Assembly: GCF_021213805.1 (NCBI RefSeq)
Contig: NZ_JAJQJI010000002.1
Span: 248,001-312,000, forward strand
Length of the DNA stretch: 64,000 nt
Source: Mycobacterium sp. MYCO198283
GTDB lineage: Bacteria > Actinomycetota > Actinomycetes > Mycobacteriales > Mycobacteriaceae
Direction of reading: 5' to 3'
The notes below the pieces were generated by a model. That model ran no database searches, had not been told where the DNA came from, and saw nothing but the letters and a program-made list of their open reading frames with translations. The position numbers were made by a program, and so were the translations under genes. This document shows positions 55,870-64,000 of this stretch, one piece after another; within the stretch, counting starts at the first letter, position 1, and each line of letters opens with the position of its first letter.

Positions 55870-56318
55870 GACGCCTCTCTGCGCATCGTAAAGGCGTCGG
55901 CGCCGCTCATCCGGTAGTAGCGCCGGCGGCGGCCGATCACCTCGAAACCCGCGCTGCGATAGAGGGATTGCGCGACCTCGTTGTCGGTGCGCACCTCCAG
56001 GAACACCGTCGCGTCGCCGGCGACACCGAGCAGCGCGTCCAGCAGCGCCCGGCCGATGCCCCGGCCGCGGTGCGCGGGATCGACGCCGATGGTGTGCACC
56101 TCGTACTCGTAGGGCGGCGACGCGCCGAGCCGGGCGATGCCGGCGTAGCCCACCAGCTTGTCGCCCTCGCGCGCGGCGAAGTAGCGGTTGTGCGACGCCC
56201 GCAGCGCGTACCGGAACGCCGACGCCGGCCACGGGTCGTCCCCGTCGAACAGCTGCGCCTCCAGCTCTGCGCAGCGGGCGACGTCGGCCTGCGTCAGCGC
56301 GTCGATCGTGACGGTCAT
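55866..56318 (-). CDS. rimI: Ribosomal protein S18 alanine N-acetyltransferase RimI
   Basis: 150 aa GNAT fold. The acetyl-CoA loop is [15 protein letters not shown] and the catalytic region [28 protein letters not shown] is typical of RimI, which acetylates the N-terminal Ala of S18. The mycobacterial enzyme has relaxed specificity. It overlaps both tsaB and tsaD by 4 nt, the classic association of rimI with t6A genes (Rv3420c). Confidence 0.92.
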   Translation of the reverse strand: MTVTIDALTQADVARCAELEAQLFDGDDPWPASAFRYALRASHNRYFAAREGDKLVGYAGIARLGASPPYEYEVHTIGVDPAHRGRGIGRALLDALLGVAGDATVFLEVRTDNEVAQSLYRSAGFEVIGRRRRYYRMSGADAFTMRREAS

Positions 56319-56950
56319 CGGGCGCCGCGCTCCGCTAGCGTCCTGGCGTCCGGCCGGCGCAGGTACAGCGGCGCCGGCGGTTGCGGATCGTCCCAGTCGG
56401 TGACCGACGCGACGAGCCCGGCGGGATCGGGATGCACGTGGTCGATGCGCGGTAGCGCGAACAGCGCGGCGTGGTCGGGCGAACCGGCCACCGCGCGCAC
56501 GCCGTCGACCGGCACGTCGGCCGGGGCCGCCACCTCCGGCCCGTCGACGCGACGGCCGGCCCGGTACCGCGCCCAGTACACCTCCCGGCGGCGGGCGTCG
56601 GTGACGACGAGGACGTCGGCGGGCTCATCGGCGGTCAGCGCACCGATCCCGTCGAGGCTGCACACGCCGTGCACCGCGATGCCGAGCGCATGCCCGTAGG
56701 CGGCGGCGGTGGCCATCCCCACCCGCAGGCCGGTGAACGGCCCGGGGCCGCAGCCGACGACGACCGCACCCAGGTCGGCCATCGACAGCCCGGCGTCGCG
56801 CAGCGCGCCGAGCACGTTGGGCGTGAGTTGTTCGACGTGGGCGCGGGGGTCGACGGTGACGCGCTGCCCGAGCACCGCGAGATCGTCGCGGCGCACGACC
56901 GCCGCCGTGACCGCGGGTGTGGCGGTGTCGATGACGAGGACGGTGCTCAC
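56315..56950 (-). CDS. tsaB: t6A synthesis accessory protein TsaB
   Basis: 211 aa ASKHA paralog of TsaD lacking its metal motif. [16 protein letters not shown] opens the fold and [20 protein letters not shown] is the TsaB signature. It dimerises with TsaD and is needed for activity. GTG 56950 overlaps the tsaE stop by 4 nt. Corresponds to Rv3421c. Confidence 0.93.
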   Translation of the reverse strand: MSTVLVIDTATPAVTAAVVRRDDLAVLGQRVTVDPRAHVEQLTPNVLGALRDAGLSMADLGAVVVGCGPGPFTGLRVGMATAAAYGHALGIAVHGVCSLDGIGALTADEPADVLVVTDARRREVYWARYRAGRRVDGPEVAAPADVPVDGVRAVAGSPDHAALFALPRIDHVHPDPAGLVASVTDWDDPQPPAPLYLRRPDARTLAERGAR

Positions 56951-57420
56951 GCGGTGCTCCACGACCAGGTGGCGGTGCGGACGTCGGAGTCGGTGAGCCG
57001 CTCGAGCCGGATGTCGAGGTGCCGGTCGGCGAGCCGTTCGGCGAGCCCCTCCCCCCATTCGACGACGACGACCGCGTCGGCGAGGTCGGTGTCGAGGTCG
57101 AGGGAGTCGAGTTCGGCGAGCAGGTCGGTCCGGTCGTGGTCCAGGAGCCGGTAGACGTCGACGTGCACCAGCGCCGGGTCGCCTGGCCGGCGGGCGGGAT
57201 GCACCCGCGCCAGCACGAACGTCGGCGAGGTCACCGGGCCGGCGACGTCGAGGCCGGCCGCGATGCCCTTGGTGAGCATCGTCTTTCCGGCGCCCAGCGG
57301 GCCGGCGAGCACCACGACGTCGCCGGCCCGCAGGTCGGCGGCGAGCCGGCGGCCCAGCGCGACGGTGTCCTCGGCGGTCGCCAGGGTGGCGGTGCCGGCG
57401 GCGGTGCCCGACGTGCTCAC
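56947..57420 (-). CDS. tsaE: t6A synthesis ATPase TsaE
   Basis: 157 aa. Walker A GPLGAGKT (40-47), the switch [11 protein letters not shown] and the EWGEGLAE segment are characteristic of TsaE, which resets the TsaB-TsaD complex. GTG 57420 overlaps the alr stop by 4 nt, so the long upstream frame to 58314 is a shadow of alr. Corresponds to Rv3422c. Confidence 0.93.
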   Translation of the reverse strand: MSTSGTAAGTATLATAEDTVALGRRLAADLRAGDVVVLAGPLGAGKTMLTKGIAAGLDVAGPVTSPTFVLARVHPARRPGDPALVHVDVYRLLDHDRTDLLAELDSLDLDTDLADAVVVVEWGEGLAERLADRHLDIRLERLTDSDVRTATWSWSTA

Positions 57421-58580
57421 CGTGCGCCGGCCTCGCGGTACACGCGGGTGATGCGGCCGCGGGGGCTGGTCACCACCTCGTAGTCGATGGTGCCGATCAG
57501 GTCGGCCCACTCTTTGGCGGTCGGTTCGCCGTCGAGGCCGGGACCGAACAGGATCGCCTCGTCGCCTTCGCGGACGTCGGCGGCGTCGGGCCCGAGGTCG
57601 ACGACGAATTGGTCCATGCAGATGCGCCCCACGCTGCGCCGTCGCCGGCCGCCGATCACCACGTCGAACCGCCCCGACAGCGACCGGAAGACGCCGTCGG
57701 CGTATCCCGCGGGAATCAGCGCGACGGTGGTGTCGTGCGGCGCGATCCAGGTGTGGCCGTAGGACACCCCGTCGCCGGCCCGCAGCGGCTTGACCATGGC
57801 GACCGTGCACCGCAGCGTCATCGCCGGGATCAGGCCGGCACCCCCCGCGGCGGGCACCGGGTCGAGGCCGTAGACGGCGATGCCGGGCCGGACCAGGTCG
57901 AATGCGAGGTCGGGTCGGTTGAGCGCGGCGGGCGAGTTCGCCAGGTGCGCCACCTCGTAGCGCACGCCGCGACGGCGGGCCTCGGCGAGCATGCCGGTGA
58001 ACCGCTGCGCCTGCCGGGAGTTGGTGGGGTGCTGCGGTTCGTCGGCGCACGCCAGGTGGCTCATGATGCCGCGCACCCGGACGGCGTCGGCGGCCTGCGC
58101 GGCGAGCACGGCGTCGAGCAGCTGCGGGTAGTCGGCGGCGGCGATGCCGTTGCGGTTCAGGCCGGTGTCGACCTTCAGCGTCAGCTCCGCCGAGGCGCCG
58201 GTGCGGGTGACCGCGTCGAGCACCTCGTCGAGCTGGCGCACCGAGCTCACCCCGATGCCCAGCCCGGCCCGCAGCGCGGGGGCGAAGTCGGTGCCCGGCG
58301 GGTGCAGCCAGCACAGCACCGGCGCGCTGATGCCGTCGCGGCGCAGCGCGAGCGCCTCGTCGACGGTGGCGACGCCGAGCTCGGCCGCGCCGGCCGCGAG
58401 CGCCGCACGGGCCACTGCGGTGGCGCCGTGGCCGTAGCCGTCGGCCTTCACCACCGCCATCACCGCGGCGCCGCCGGCCCGCTCCCGCAGCACGCCGACG
58501 TTGTGCGCGATCGCGCCGAGATCGACCACCGCCTCGGCGGCAGCGGGGCTACGGGTTTGCAGCGGCTGTGTTTCGGTCAC
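57417..58580 (-). CDS. alr: Alanine racemase
   Basis: 387 aa fold-type III PLP enzyme making D-Ala for peptidoglycan. PLP lysine K45 lies in [10 protein letters not shown] and the opposite catalytic Tyr is Y274 in SYGHTW. The C-terminal beta domain includes [13 protein letters not shown]. It is the target of D-cycloserine. GTG 58580 opens the frame; its stop is coupled to tsaE. The 64-bp gap to nnr holds no clear terminator. Confidence 0.95.
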   Translation of the reverse strand: MTETQPLQTRSPAAAEAVVDLGAIAHNVGVLRERAGGAAVMAVVKADGYGHGATAVARAALAAGAAELGVATVDEALALRRDGISAPVLCWLHPPGTDFAPALRAGLGIGVSSVRQLDEVLDAVTRTGASAELTLKVDTGLNRNGIAAADYPQLLDAVLAAQAADAVRVRGIMSHLACADEPQHPTNSRQAQRFTGMLAEARRRGVRYEVAHLANSPAALNRPDLAFDLVRPGIAVYGLDPVPAAGGAGLIPAMTLRCTVAMVKPLRAGDGVSYGHTWIAPHDTTVALIPAGYADGVFRSLSGRFDVVIGGRRRRSVGRICMDQFVVDLGPDAADVREGDEAILFGPGLDGEPTAKEWADLIGTIDYEVVTSPRGRITRVYREAGAR

Positions 58581-58644
58581 CGCCGCTCATTGTCTCACCA
58601 GCCGGCCACCGCATTTCGCCGCGCGGCCCGCGACGTCACCGATC

Positions 58645-60057
58645 TCAGAGCGCGGCGACCGCGGTGCGGATGTGGCGCAGGATGGCGGTCGCCGAGATCG
58701 GCGCCGGCGCGGGCCCCGGATCGTCGGCCGCCAGCCCCGCGGCGCGGGCGTGGACGAACGCCGCCACCGCGGCCGCCTCGCCCGGCGGCAACCCCGCCGC
58801 GAGCAGCGCACCGATGATCCCGGTCAGCACGTCGCCGGAGCCGGCCGTCGCAGCCCACGCCTGCCCGGCCACGTTGAGGTAGGTGACACCGCCCGGTTCG
58901 GCGATGACGGTGACGTTGCCCTTGAGCAGCACCGTGGCGCCGAGCCGGTCGGCGAGCGCGCGGGCGGCGCCGACGCGGTCCTCGCCGACGTCGCGGCCGG
59001 CCAGCCGGGCGTATTCGCCGGCGTGCGGCGTCAACACCGTCGGCGCCTGCCGCCCGTCCAGCAGCTCGGGGTGCGCGGCCAGGATGGTCAGCCCGTCGGC
59101 GTCGACCACCACCGGCAGCTCGGTCTCCAAGGCGAAGATTAGCGCGGCGGCGCCCGCGTCGTCGGTGCCAAGTCCCGGACCGACGGCCCAGGCCTGCACG
59201 CGCCCGGCCGAGCGGAAGTCCGGTGTGGCCACCACCTCGGGCCAGTGGGACACCACCTCGGCGGCCGCGCTGCCGGCGAACCGCACCATGCCGGCGGTAG
59301 CGGCGACGGCGGCGCCGGTCGCGAGGATCGCCGCACCGGGATAGGCCGTGGAGCCGGCCAGCACGCCGGTGACGCCCTGGCTGTACTTGTCGTCGGTGCG
59401 GCCCGGCTTCGGCCACCGCGCGGCGGCGTCGGCGGCCTCGATGCCGCGGAGGTCGCTGGGCGCCAGGTCGAGCCCGATGTCGACCAGCTCGACGCGGCCG
59501 CAGTCGCCGAGCGCGTGAACGGGTTTGAGCCCGCCGAACGTGACCGTGAGCGCCGCCTGTACCGACGGGTCGTGCGCCACGCCGGTCGCGACGTCCACGC
59601 CGCTGGGAATGTCGACGGCCACCACCGGTGCCGTCGCCACGGCGAACACCTCGGCGGCCGCGGGCCGCAGCGGCCCGGAACCCGACAGGCCCACCACGCC
59701 GTCGATCACCAGATCGGTCGCCGCCGGCACGGTGTCGACGACCTTGCCGCCGGCGCGCCGGAACGCCGCCAGCCCGGCGGCGTGCACCCGATCCGGGTTG
59801 AGCACGACGGCGCTGGCCGACACCCCGCGGCGACGCAGGAACGTCGCCGCCCAGAGCGCGTCACCGCCGTTGTCCCCGGAGCCGACCACTGCGCACACCC
59901 GCCGGCCGGCCAATCCGCCGGTGCGCGACCGCAGTTCGCGGCCGATCGCCGTCGCGAGCCCGTAGGCCGCCCGCCGCATCAGCGCGCCGTCGGGCAGGCT
60001 CGCCAGCAGGGGCTCCTCGGCGGCGCGGATGGCGTCGGCGGAGTAGTAGTGCCGCAT
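58645..60057 (-). CDS. nnr: Bifunctional NAD(P)HX epimerase/dehydratase
   Basis: 470 aa. The N-terminal YjeF epimerase has VVGSGDNGGDAL (58-69). The C-terminal ADP-dependent (S)-NAD(P)HX dehydratase has the ribokinase-like TAGSGDVLTGIIGALLAAG motif. Together they repair hydrated NAD(P)H. ATG 60057 (MRHYYSADAIRAAEEP) is preferred over GTG 60069; TAGTGT lies 8 nt before it. Corresponds to Rv3433c; the genes that lie between alr and nnr in M. tuberculosis are absent here. Confidence 0.93.
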   Translation of the reverse strand: MRHYYSADAIRAAEEPLLASLPDGALMRRAAYGLATAIGRELRSRTGGLAGRRVCAVVGSGDNGGDALWAATFLRRRGVSASAVVLNPDRVHAAGLAAFRRAGGKVVDTVPAATDLVIDGVVGLSGSGPLRPAAAEVFAVATAPVVAVDIPSGVDVATGVAHDPSVQAALTVTFGGLKPVHALGDCGRVELVDIGLDLAPSDLRGIEAADAAARWPKPGRTDDKYSQGVTGVLAGSTAYPGAAILATGAAVAATAGMVRFAGSAAAEVVSHWPEVVATPDFRSAGRVQAWAVGPGLGTDDAGAAALIFALETELPVVVDADGLTILAAHPELLDGRQAPTVLTPHAGEYARLAGRDVGEDRVGAARALADRLGATVLLKGNVTVIAEPGGVTYLNVAGQAWAATAGSGDVLTGIIGALLAAGLPPGEAAAVAAFVHARAAGLAADDPGPAPAPISATAILRHIRTAVAAL

Positions 60058-60089
60058 CGGCTTTAACACTAGCGACGGCCGGCTGGTCG

Positions 60090-61952
60090 CTATTCGACGG
60101 TGACCGACTTCGCGAGGTTGCGGGGCTTGTCGACGTCGTAGCCGCGGGCCTGCGCCACCGACGCGGCGAACACCTGCAGCGGGATCGTCGACAACAGCGG
60201 CTGGTACAGCGTCGAGGTCGCCGGGATCTCGAACAGGTAGTCGGCGTAGGGCCGCACGGTGTCGTCGCCCTCTTCGGCGATGACGATGGTGACCGCACCG
60301 CGCGCCTGGATCTCGCGGATGTTGGACAGCAGCTTGGCGTGCAGCGTCATCGCGTTCTTCGGCGACGGCATCACGACGATCACCGGCAGGTCGGTGTCGA
60401 TCAGCGCGATCGGGCCGTGCTTGAGCTCGCCGGCCGCGAACCCCTCGGCGTGCATGTACGCCAGCTCCTTGAGCTTGAGTGCGCCCTCCAGCGCCACTGG
60501 GTAGCCGACGTGGCGGCCGAGGAACAGCACCGTCTGCGACCTCGCGAACCGCCGCGCGATCTCGGCGACTGGCTCCATGCCGGCGAGCACGCGTTCCACG
60601 AGCGCCGGCATGGCCTCCAGGTCGGCGTACTCGCGGGCCACCTCGTCGGGGTACTTGGTGCCGCGCGCCTGCGCCAACGCCAGGCCGACGAGGTAGTTCG
60701 CCGCGATCTGGGCGAGGAACGTCTTCGTCGCGGCGACACCGATCTCCGGCCCGGCGCGGGTGTAGAGCACTGCATCGGCCTCGCGGGGAATCTGGCTACC
60801 GTTGGTGTTGCAGATCGCCAGCACCTTGGCCTTCTGCTCCTTGGCGTGCCGCACCGCCTCGAGCGTGTCGGCGGTCTCGCCGGACTGCGAGATGGCGACC
60901 ACCAGGGTGCTGCGGTCGAGCACGGGGTCGCGGTAGCGGAACTCGCTGGCCAGCTCGACCTCGACGGGCAGCCGCGTCCAGTGCTCGATGGCGTACTTGG
61001 CGAGCAGCCCGGAGTGATAGGCCGTGCCGCAGGCCACCACGAACACCTTGTCGACCTCGCGGAGCTCCTGGTCGGAGAGCCGCTGCTCGTCGAGCACGAT
61101 GCGCCCGTCGACGAAGTGTCCGAGCAGCGTGTCGGAGACGGCCGCGGGCTGCTCGGCGATCTCCTTGAGCATGAAGTAGTCATAGCCGCCCTTCTCGGCG
61201 GCCGACAGGTCCCAGTCGATGTGGAACGCGCGGGACGGCGCGTCGGCCCCGGTGAAGTCGGTGACGCGGTAGCCGTCGGCCGTGATGACGACCGCCTGGT
61301 CCTGGCCCAGCTCCACGGCGTCGCGGGTGAACTCGATGAACGCCGCGACGTCGGAGCCGACGAACATCTCGCCGTCGCCGACGCCCACGACGAGCGGGGT
61401 GGAGCGGCGGGCGGCGACGATGGTGCCCGGGTCGTCGGCGTGGGCGAACACCAGCGTGAAGTGGCCCTCCAGCCGGCGCAGCACGGCCAGCACCGACCCG
61501 ACGAAGTCGCCGGCCTGCTCGCCGGCGCGGAACTCGCGGGCCACCAGGTGCACGGCGACCTCGGTGTCGGTGTCGCTGGCGAACTCGACGCCGCCGGCCT
61601 CCAACTCGTGCCGCAGCGCCGCGAAGTTCTCGATGATGCCGTTGTGGACGACGGCGAACTTGCCGCTCGGGTCGCAGTGCGGATGGGCGTTGCGGTCGGT
61701 CGGCGCGCCGTGGGTGGCCCAGCGGGTGTGGCCGACGCCGCTGGTGCCGGCCAGGCTGCCGGCCTGGCAGTCGGCGAGCACGGCGTCGAGGTTGGCGAGC
61801 CGGCCCGCCTTGCGCTGTACCGTCAGGCCACCGTGGCCGTCGAGCAGCGCGATGCCGGCCGAGTCGTAGCCGCGGTACTCCATCCGCCGCAGCGCCTCGA
61901 CCACGACATCGCAGGCCGGCCGTCGTCCCACGTACCCGACGATTCCGCACAT
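60090..61952 (-). CDS. glmS: Glucosamine-6-phosphate synthase (glutamine-hydrolysing)
   Basis: 620 aa. N-terminal Ntn glutaminase with nucleophile Cys2 (MCGIVGYVG) and HTRWATHG plus HNGIIEN loops. Two SIS sugar-isomerase domains (SQSGETADT; the second with LGRHVGYPVALEGALKLKE) end with DKPRNLAKSVTVE. It makes GlcN6P for cell wall precursors. No glmS ribozyme is seen in the short leader; TACCCT lies 8 nt before the ATG. Corresponds to Rv3436c. Confidence 0.96.
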   Translation of the reverse strand: MCGIVGYVGRRPACDVVVEALRRMEYRGYDSAGIALLDGHGGLTVQRKAGRLANLDAVLADCQAGSLAGTSGVGHTRWATHGAPTDRNAHPHCDPSGKFAVVHNGIIENFAALRHELEAGGVEFASDTDTEVAVHLVAREFRAGEQAGDFVGSVLAVLRRLEGHFTLVFAHADDPGTIVAARRSTPLVVGVGDGEMFVGSDVAAFIEFTRDAVELGQDQAVVITADGYRVTDFTGADAPSRAFHIDWDLSAAEKGGYDYFMLKEIAEQPAAVSDTLLGHFVDGRIVLDEQRLSDQELREVDKVFVVACGTAYHSGLLAKYAIEHWTRLPVEVELASEFRYRDPVLDRSTLVVAISQSGETADTLEAVRHAKEQKAKVLAICNTNGSQIPREADAVLYTRAGPEIGVAATKTFLAQIAANYLVGLALAQARGTKYPDEVAREYADLEAMPALVERVLAGMEPVAEIARRFARSQTVLFLGRHVGYPVALEGALKLKELAYMHAEGFAAGELKHGPIALIDTDLPVIVVMPSPKNAMTLHAKLLSNIREIQARGAVTIVIAEEGDDTVRPYADYLFEIPATSTLYQPLLSTIPLQVFAASVAQARGYDVDKPRNLAKSVTVE

Positions 61953-62008
61953 AGCTGACCAGGGTACGGCAGCGTGTGGTCCGCCCGTCCCGCGCTGAGG
62001 GTGTGGGT

Positions 62009-62014
62009 TACCGT
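62009..62014 (+). promoter_or_regulatory. -10 element of a leaderless promoter
   Basis: TACCGT ends 6 nt before ATG 62021, with no ribosome site, in the 68-bp divergent gap opposite glmS. Confidence 0.6.
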
Positions 62015-62020
62015 CGACAC

Positions 62021-62863
62021 ATGGCCAAGACGAAGAAGCTCTTCGGCGCCCTGACCCGTCGCGGCCCGCACCGCGTGCTGCGTGGTGACCTGGCCTTTGC
62101 CGGTCTGCCGGGGATCGTCTTCACCCCGGCGACCGGCCTCAACCTCCCGGCGGTGGCGTTCGGCCACGACTGGCTCACCCGCGCCGACCGTTACGCCGGC
62201 ACGCTCGAGCACCTGGCGTCGTGGGGCATCGTCGCGGCGGCCCCCGACACCGAGCGGGGGCTCGCGCCGTCGGTCCTGGACTTCGCGACCGACCTGGGCG
62301 CCACCTTGGACATCGTGTCGCGGGTCCGGCTGGGTGCCGGCGAGATCAGCGTGCACCCGAAGAAGCTCGGCGTCGCCGGGCACGGCTTCGGCGGGTCGGC
62401 GGCGGTGTTCGCCGCGGCCGGGCTGGGCGGCCGGGCCAAGGCGGTGGCGGCGCTCTTCCCGAGCGTCACAACGCCGCCGGCCGAAGCGCCCGCCGCCACG
62501 CTCACCGGCTCGGGCCTGATCCTCAGCTCCCCCGGCGAGCCGATCACGCTGCGATCCAACGCCGTCGAGCTGGCCCGGGCCTGGGACGGCGCGGCGCTGC
62601 GGATCAGCAAGAAGGCCAAGGGCGACGGCCTGGTCGAGGGCCGCCGGCTGGCCCGCGCGCTCGGCCTGCCGGGCGCCGACAAGCGCACGCAGAAGTTGGT
62701 GCGCGCGCTGCTCACCGGCTACCTGCTGGCCGAGCTCGCCGGCGACAAGACCTATGCGGACTTCGCCGACCCCGAGGCCTCACTGCCCAAGACCCAGCCC
62801 GCGGATCCGGCGGCGGATCCGGTGGCGCTGGAGGACAAGGTCGTCGCACTGCTGAAGCCGTGA
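62021..62863 (+). CDS. Dienelactone-hydrolase-like protein lacking the nucleophile (Rv3438-like)
   Basis: 280 aa alpha/beta-hydrolase-like fold: AVAFGHDWLTRADRYAGTLEHLASWGIVAAAPD at the N-terminus and an elbow VAGHGFGGSA. At the elbow, G120-H121-G122-F123-G124 has Gly122 where the G-x-S/C-x-G nucleophile should be, so classical hydrolase chemistry is unlikely. The C-terminal 60 residues are a basic helical region (KKAKGDGLVEGRRLARALG). It may be a binding protein or pseudoenzyme. It is divergent from glmS as in M. tuberculosis. Confidence 0.8.
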   Translation: MAKTKKLFGALTRRGPHRVLRGDLAFAGLPGIVFTPATGLNLPAVAFGHDWLTRADRYAGTLEHLASWGIVAAAPDTERGLAPSVLDFATDLGATLDIVSRVRLGAGEISVHPKKLGVAGHGFGGSAAVFAAAGLGGRAKAVAALFPSVTTPPAEAPAATLTGSGLILSSPGEPITLRSNAVELARAWDGAALRISKKAKGDGLVEGRRLARALGLPGADKRTQKLVRALLTGYLLAELAGDKTYADFADPEASLPKTQPADPAADPVALEDKVVALLKP

Positions 62864-62879
62864 CCCGCCGAGCGGCCAA

Positions 62880-62900
62880 CCAACCGGTTGGGTGTATAAC
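62880..62900 (+). promoter_or_regulatory. Palindromic operator and leaderless promoter of the LLM oxidoreductase
   Basis: CCAACCGGTTGG (62880-62891) is a perfect 12-bp palindrome just upstream of -10 TATAAC (62895-62900), which ends 6 nt before ATG 62907. A repressor bound here would block the promoter. The regulator is not encoded nearby. Confidence 0.5.
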
Positions 62901-62906
62901 TCGGTG

Positions 62907-63944
62907 ATGCGTACCGGCGTCATGCTCAACTACTCCGGCGGGTTCTTCGAAGGCGTCGAGCAGGTGGTCGCCATGGAACAGGCCGGTGCGGACATCGCGC
63001 TCGTGCCGGAGGCGTACTCCTATGACGCCGTGAGCCTGCTCGGCTATCTCGCCGCCAAGACGTCGCGAATCGAGCTCGGGTCGGGCGTCTTCCCGATCTA
63101 CACCCGCACGCCGTCGCTGCTGGCGATGACGGCGGCCGGCCTCGACTTCGTGTCCGACGGCCGGTTCCGGCTGGGCATCGGCACGTCCGGTCCGCAGGTG
63201 ATCGAGGGCTTCCACGGCGTGCCGTTCGACGCACCACTGGGCCGCACCCGCGAGGTGGTGGAGATCTGCCGGCAGGTGTGGCGGCGCGAGCGCGTCGTCT
63301 TCGACGGCCGCTACTACCAGCTTCCGCTGCCGCCCGATCGCGGCACCGGGCTCGGGAAACCACTGCAGCTGATCAACCATCCGGTGCGCGACCGCATCCC
63401 GGTGTCCATCGCGGCGCTGGGGCCCAAGAACGTGACGCTGACCGCCGAGATCGCCGAGGGCTGGCAGCCGATCTTCTTCGATCCCGAGCGCGCCGACGAG
63501 GTGTGGGGCGACGCGCTGCGCGCCGGGCTGGCCAAGCGCGATCCGGCTCTGGGGCCGCTGGACGTGATGGTGGGTGTCGCGCTGGGCATCGGGGACGACG
63601 TCGACGATCGGCTGGCGTGGGTCAAGCCGCAGCTGGCGCTCTACATCGGCGGCATGGGCGCCAAGGGCAAGAACTTCTACCACGCGCTCGCGACGCGCTA
63701 CGGCTTCGGCGAGGTGGCCGACCGGATCCAGGAGCTGTTCCTGGCCGGTCGGAAGGCCGAGGCGATCGCGGCCGTGCCCGACGAGCTGGTGCGCAACGTG
63801 TCGCTCGTCGGCCCGCGCGGCTATATCGCCGAGCGCGTCGAGGCGTTCGCGGCCGCGGGCGTGACGACGCTGCTGGTCAATCCGCTGGCGGCCGAGCCGC
63901 GTGAGCAACTGGCCTACGTCGAGGAGCTGCGCGCGCTGCTCTGA
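62907..63944 (+). CDS. LLM-class (luciferase-like) F420-dependent oxidoreductase
   Basis: 345 aa bacterial-luciferase-type TIM barrel: MEQAGADIALVPEAYSYDAVSLLGYLAAKTSRIELGSGVFP, SDGRFRLGIGTSGPQVIEGFHG and the FDGRYYQLP loop are typical of mycobacterial F420-dependent LLM proteins. The reaction is unknown; members act on lipids, alcohols or xenobiotics with F420. ATG 62907 is chosen from the leaderless promoter, not the TTG or GTG at 62892. No partner gene is visible before the window ends. Confidence 0.85.
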   Translation: MRTGVMLNYSGGFFEGVEQVVAMEQAGADIALVPEAYSYDAVSLLGYLAAKTSRIELGSGVFPIYTRTPSLLAMTAAGLDFVSDGRFRLGIGTSGPQVIEGFHGVPFDAPLGRTREVVEICRQVWRRERVVFDGRYYQLPLPPDRGTGLGKPLQLINHPVRDRIPVSIAALGPKNVTLTAEIAEGWQPIFFDPERADEVWGDALRAGLAKRDPALGPLDVMVGVALGIGDDVDDRLAWVKPQLALYIGGMGAKGKNFYHALATRYGFGEVADRIQELFLAGRKAEAIAAVPDELVRNVSLVGPRGYIAERVEAFAAAGVTTLLVNPLAAEPREQLAYVEELRALL

Positions 63945-64000
63945 GCGTCGGAGCCGAAGGTCGGCGGCCGGTAGCCGCGCTGCCGGTCCGCCGGCCGCAG
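63914..64000 (-). other. Possible C-terminal end of a minus-strand gene running off the window
   Basis: The minus strand is open from the window edge for 28 codons to a TAG at 63916-63914, reading LRPADRQRGYRPPTFGSDAQ and then SSARSSST. It would overlap the LLM gene by 31 bp, as other convergent pairs here do. The stretch is too short to identify. Confidence 0.2.

Overview
The window is high-GC actinobacterial chromosome. Its gene content and order match the M. tuberculosis stretch from about Rv3330 (dacB1) to Rv3441, including metY-metX, folD, a conservon, dnaE2, imuA'-imuB, guaA, choD, guaB3-guaB2, sigD-rsdA, whiB3, groEL1-groES, the t6A genes, alr, nnr and glmS. PE/PPE genes and insertion sequences are absent and there is a lot of catabolic gene content, so a fast-growing Mycolicibacterium-type mycobacterium is the best guess (inference from recalled synteny and protein similarity, not a database search).

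Layout. 1-6.8 kb: end of a permease, an Lrp regulator with a sugar-lactonase-like partner, the D,D-carboxypeptidase DacB1, and the xthA-trpS-yihY run. 6.8-12.8 kb: a decayed 13E12/HNH gene that keeps its SOS box, a SAM-IV riboswitch followed by a tiny cysteine-rich uORF, then metY-metX-methyltransferase, a Phd/zeta-type toxin-antitoxin pair whose antitoxin is frameshifted, and folD. 12.8-18.4 kb: an OYE-type oxidoreductase, a YCII/ECF-sigma fusion remnant, an FHA-ABC transporter (Rv1747-like), and an ammonium transporter with Glu in place of the first twin histidine. 18.4-24.3 kb: the conservon cvnA-D, a tRNA methyltransferase, a nitroreductase and a PPOX/F420-type protein.

24.3-33.6 kb holds the mycobacterial mutasome: dnaE2 and imuA'-imuB each have a near-perfect or perfect LexA box, with lipid and nucleoside genes between them. 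33.7-39 kb is a compact five-gene cluster of esterase, SDR, diiron protein, Baeyer-Villiger-type monooxygenase and MerR regulator, followed by a TenA-like gene. It is the best candidate here for an undescribed pathway. 39.5-48.2 kb: guaA, a bis-MGD molybdenum oxidoreductase, choD, guaB3 and guaB2. 48.4-54.4 kb: DUF5319, the sigD/rsdA unit, whiB3, and groEL1-groES under a CIRCE element. 54.4-62 kb: alr-tsaE-tsaB-rimI-tsaD and an NTF2-like gene joined by successive 4-nt overlaps, then nnr and glmS. The window ends with a nucleophile-less dienelactone-hydrolase-like protein and a luciferase-like oxidoreductase.

A recurring trait is leaderless expression: many starts lie 6 nt behind a TAnnnT hexamer. 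I saw no tRNA, rRNA, CRISPR array, prophage or transposase gene.
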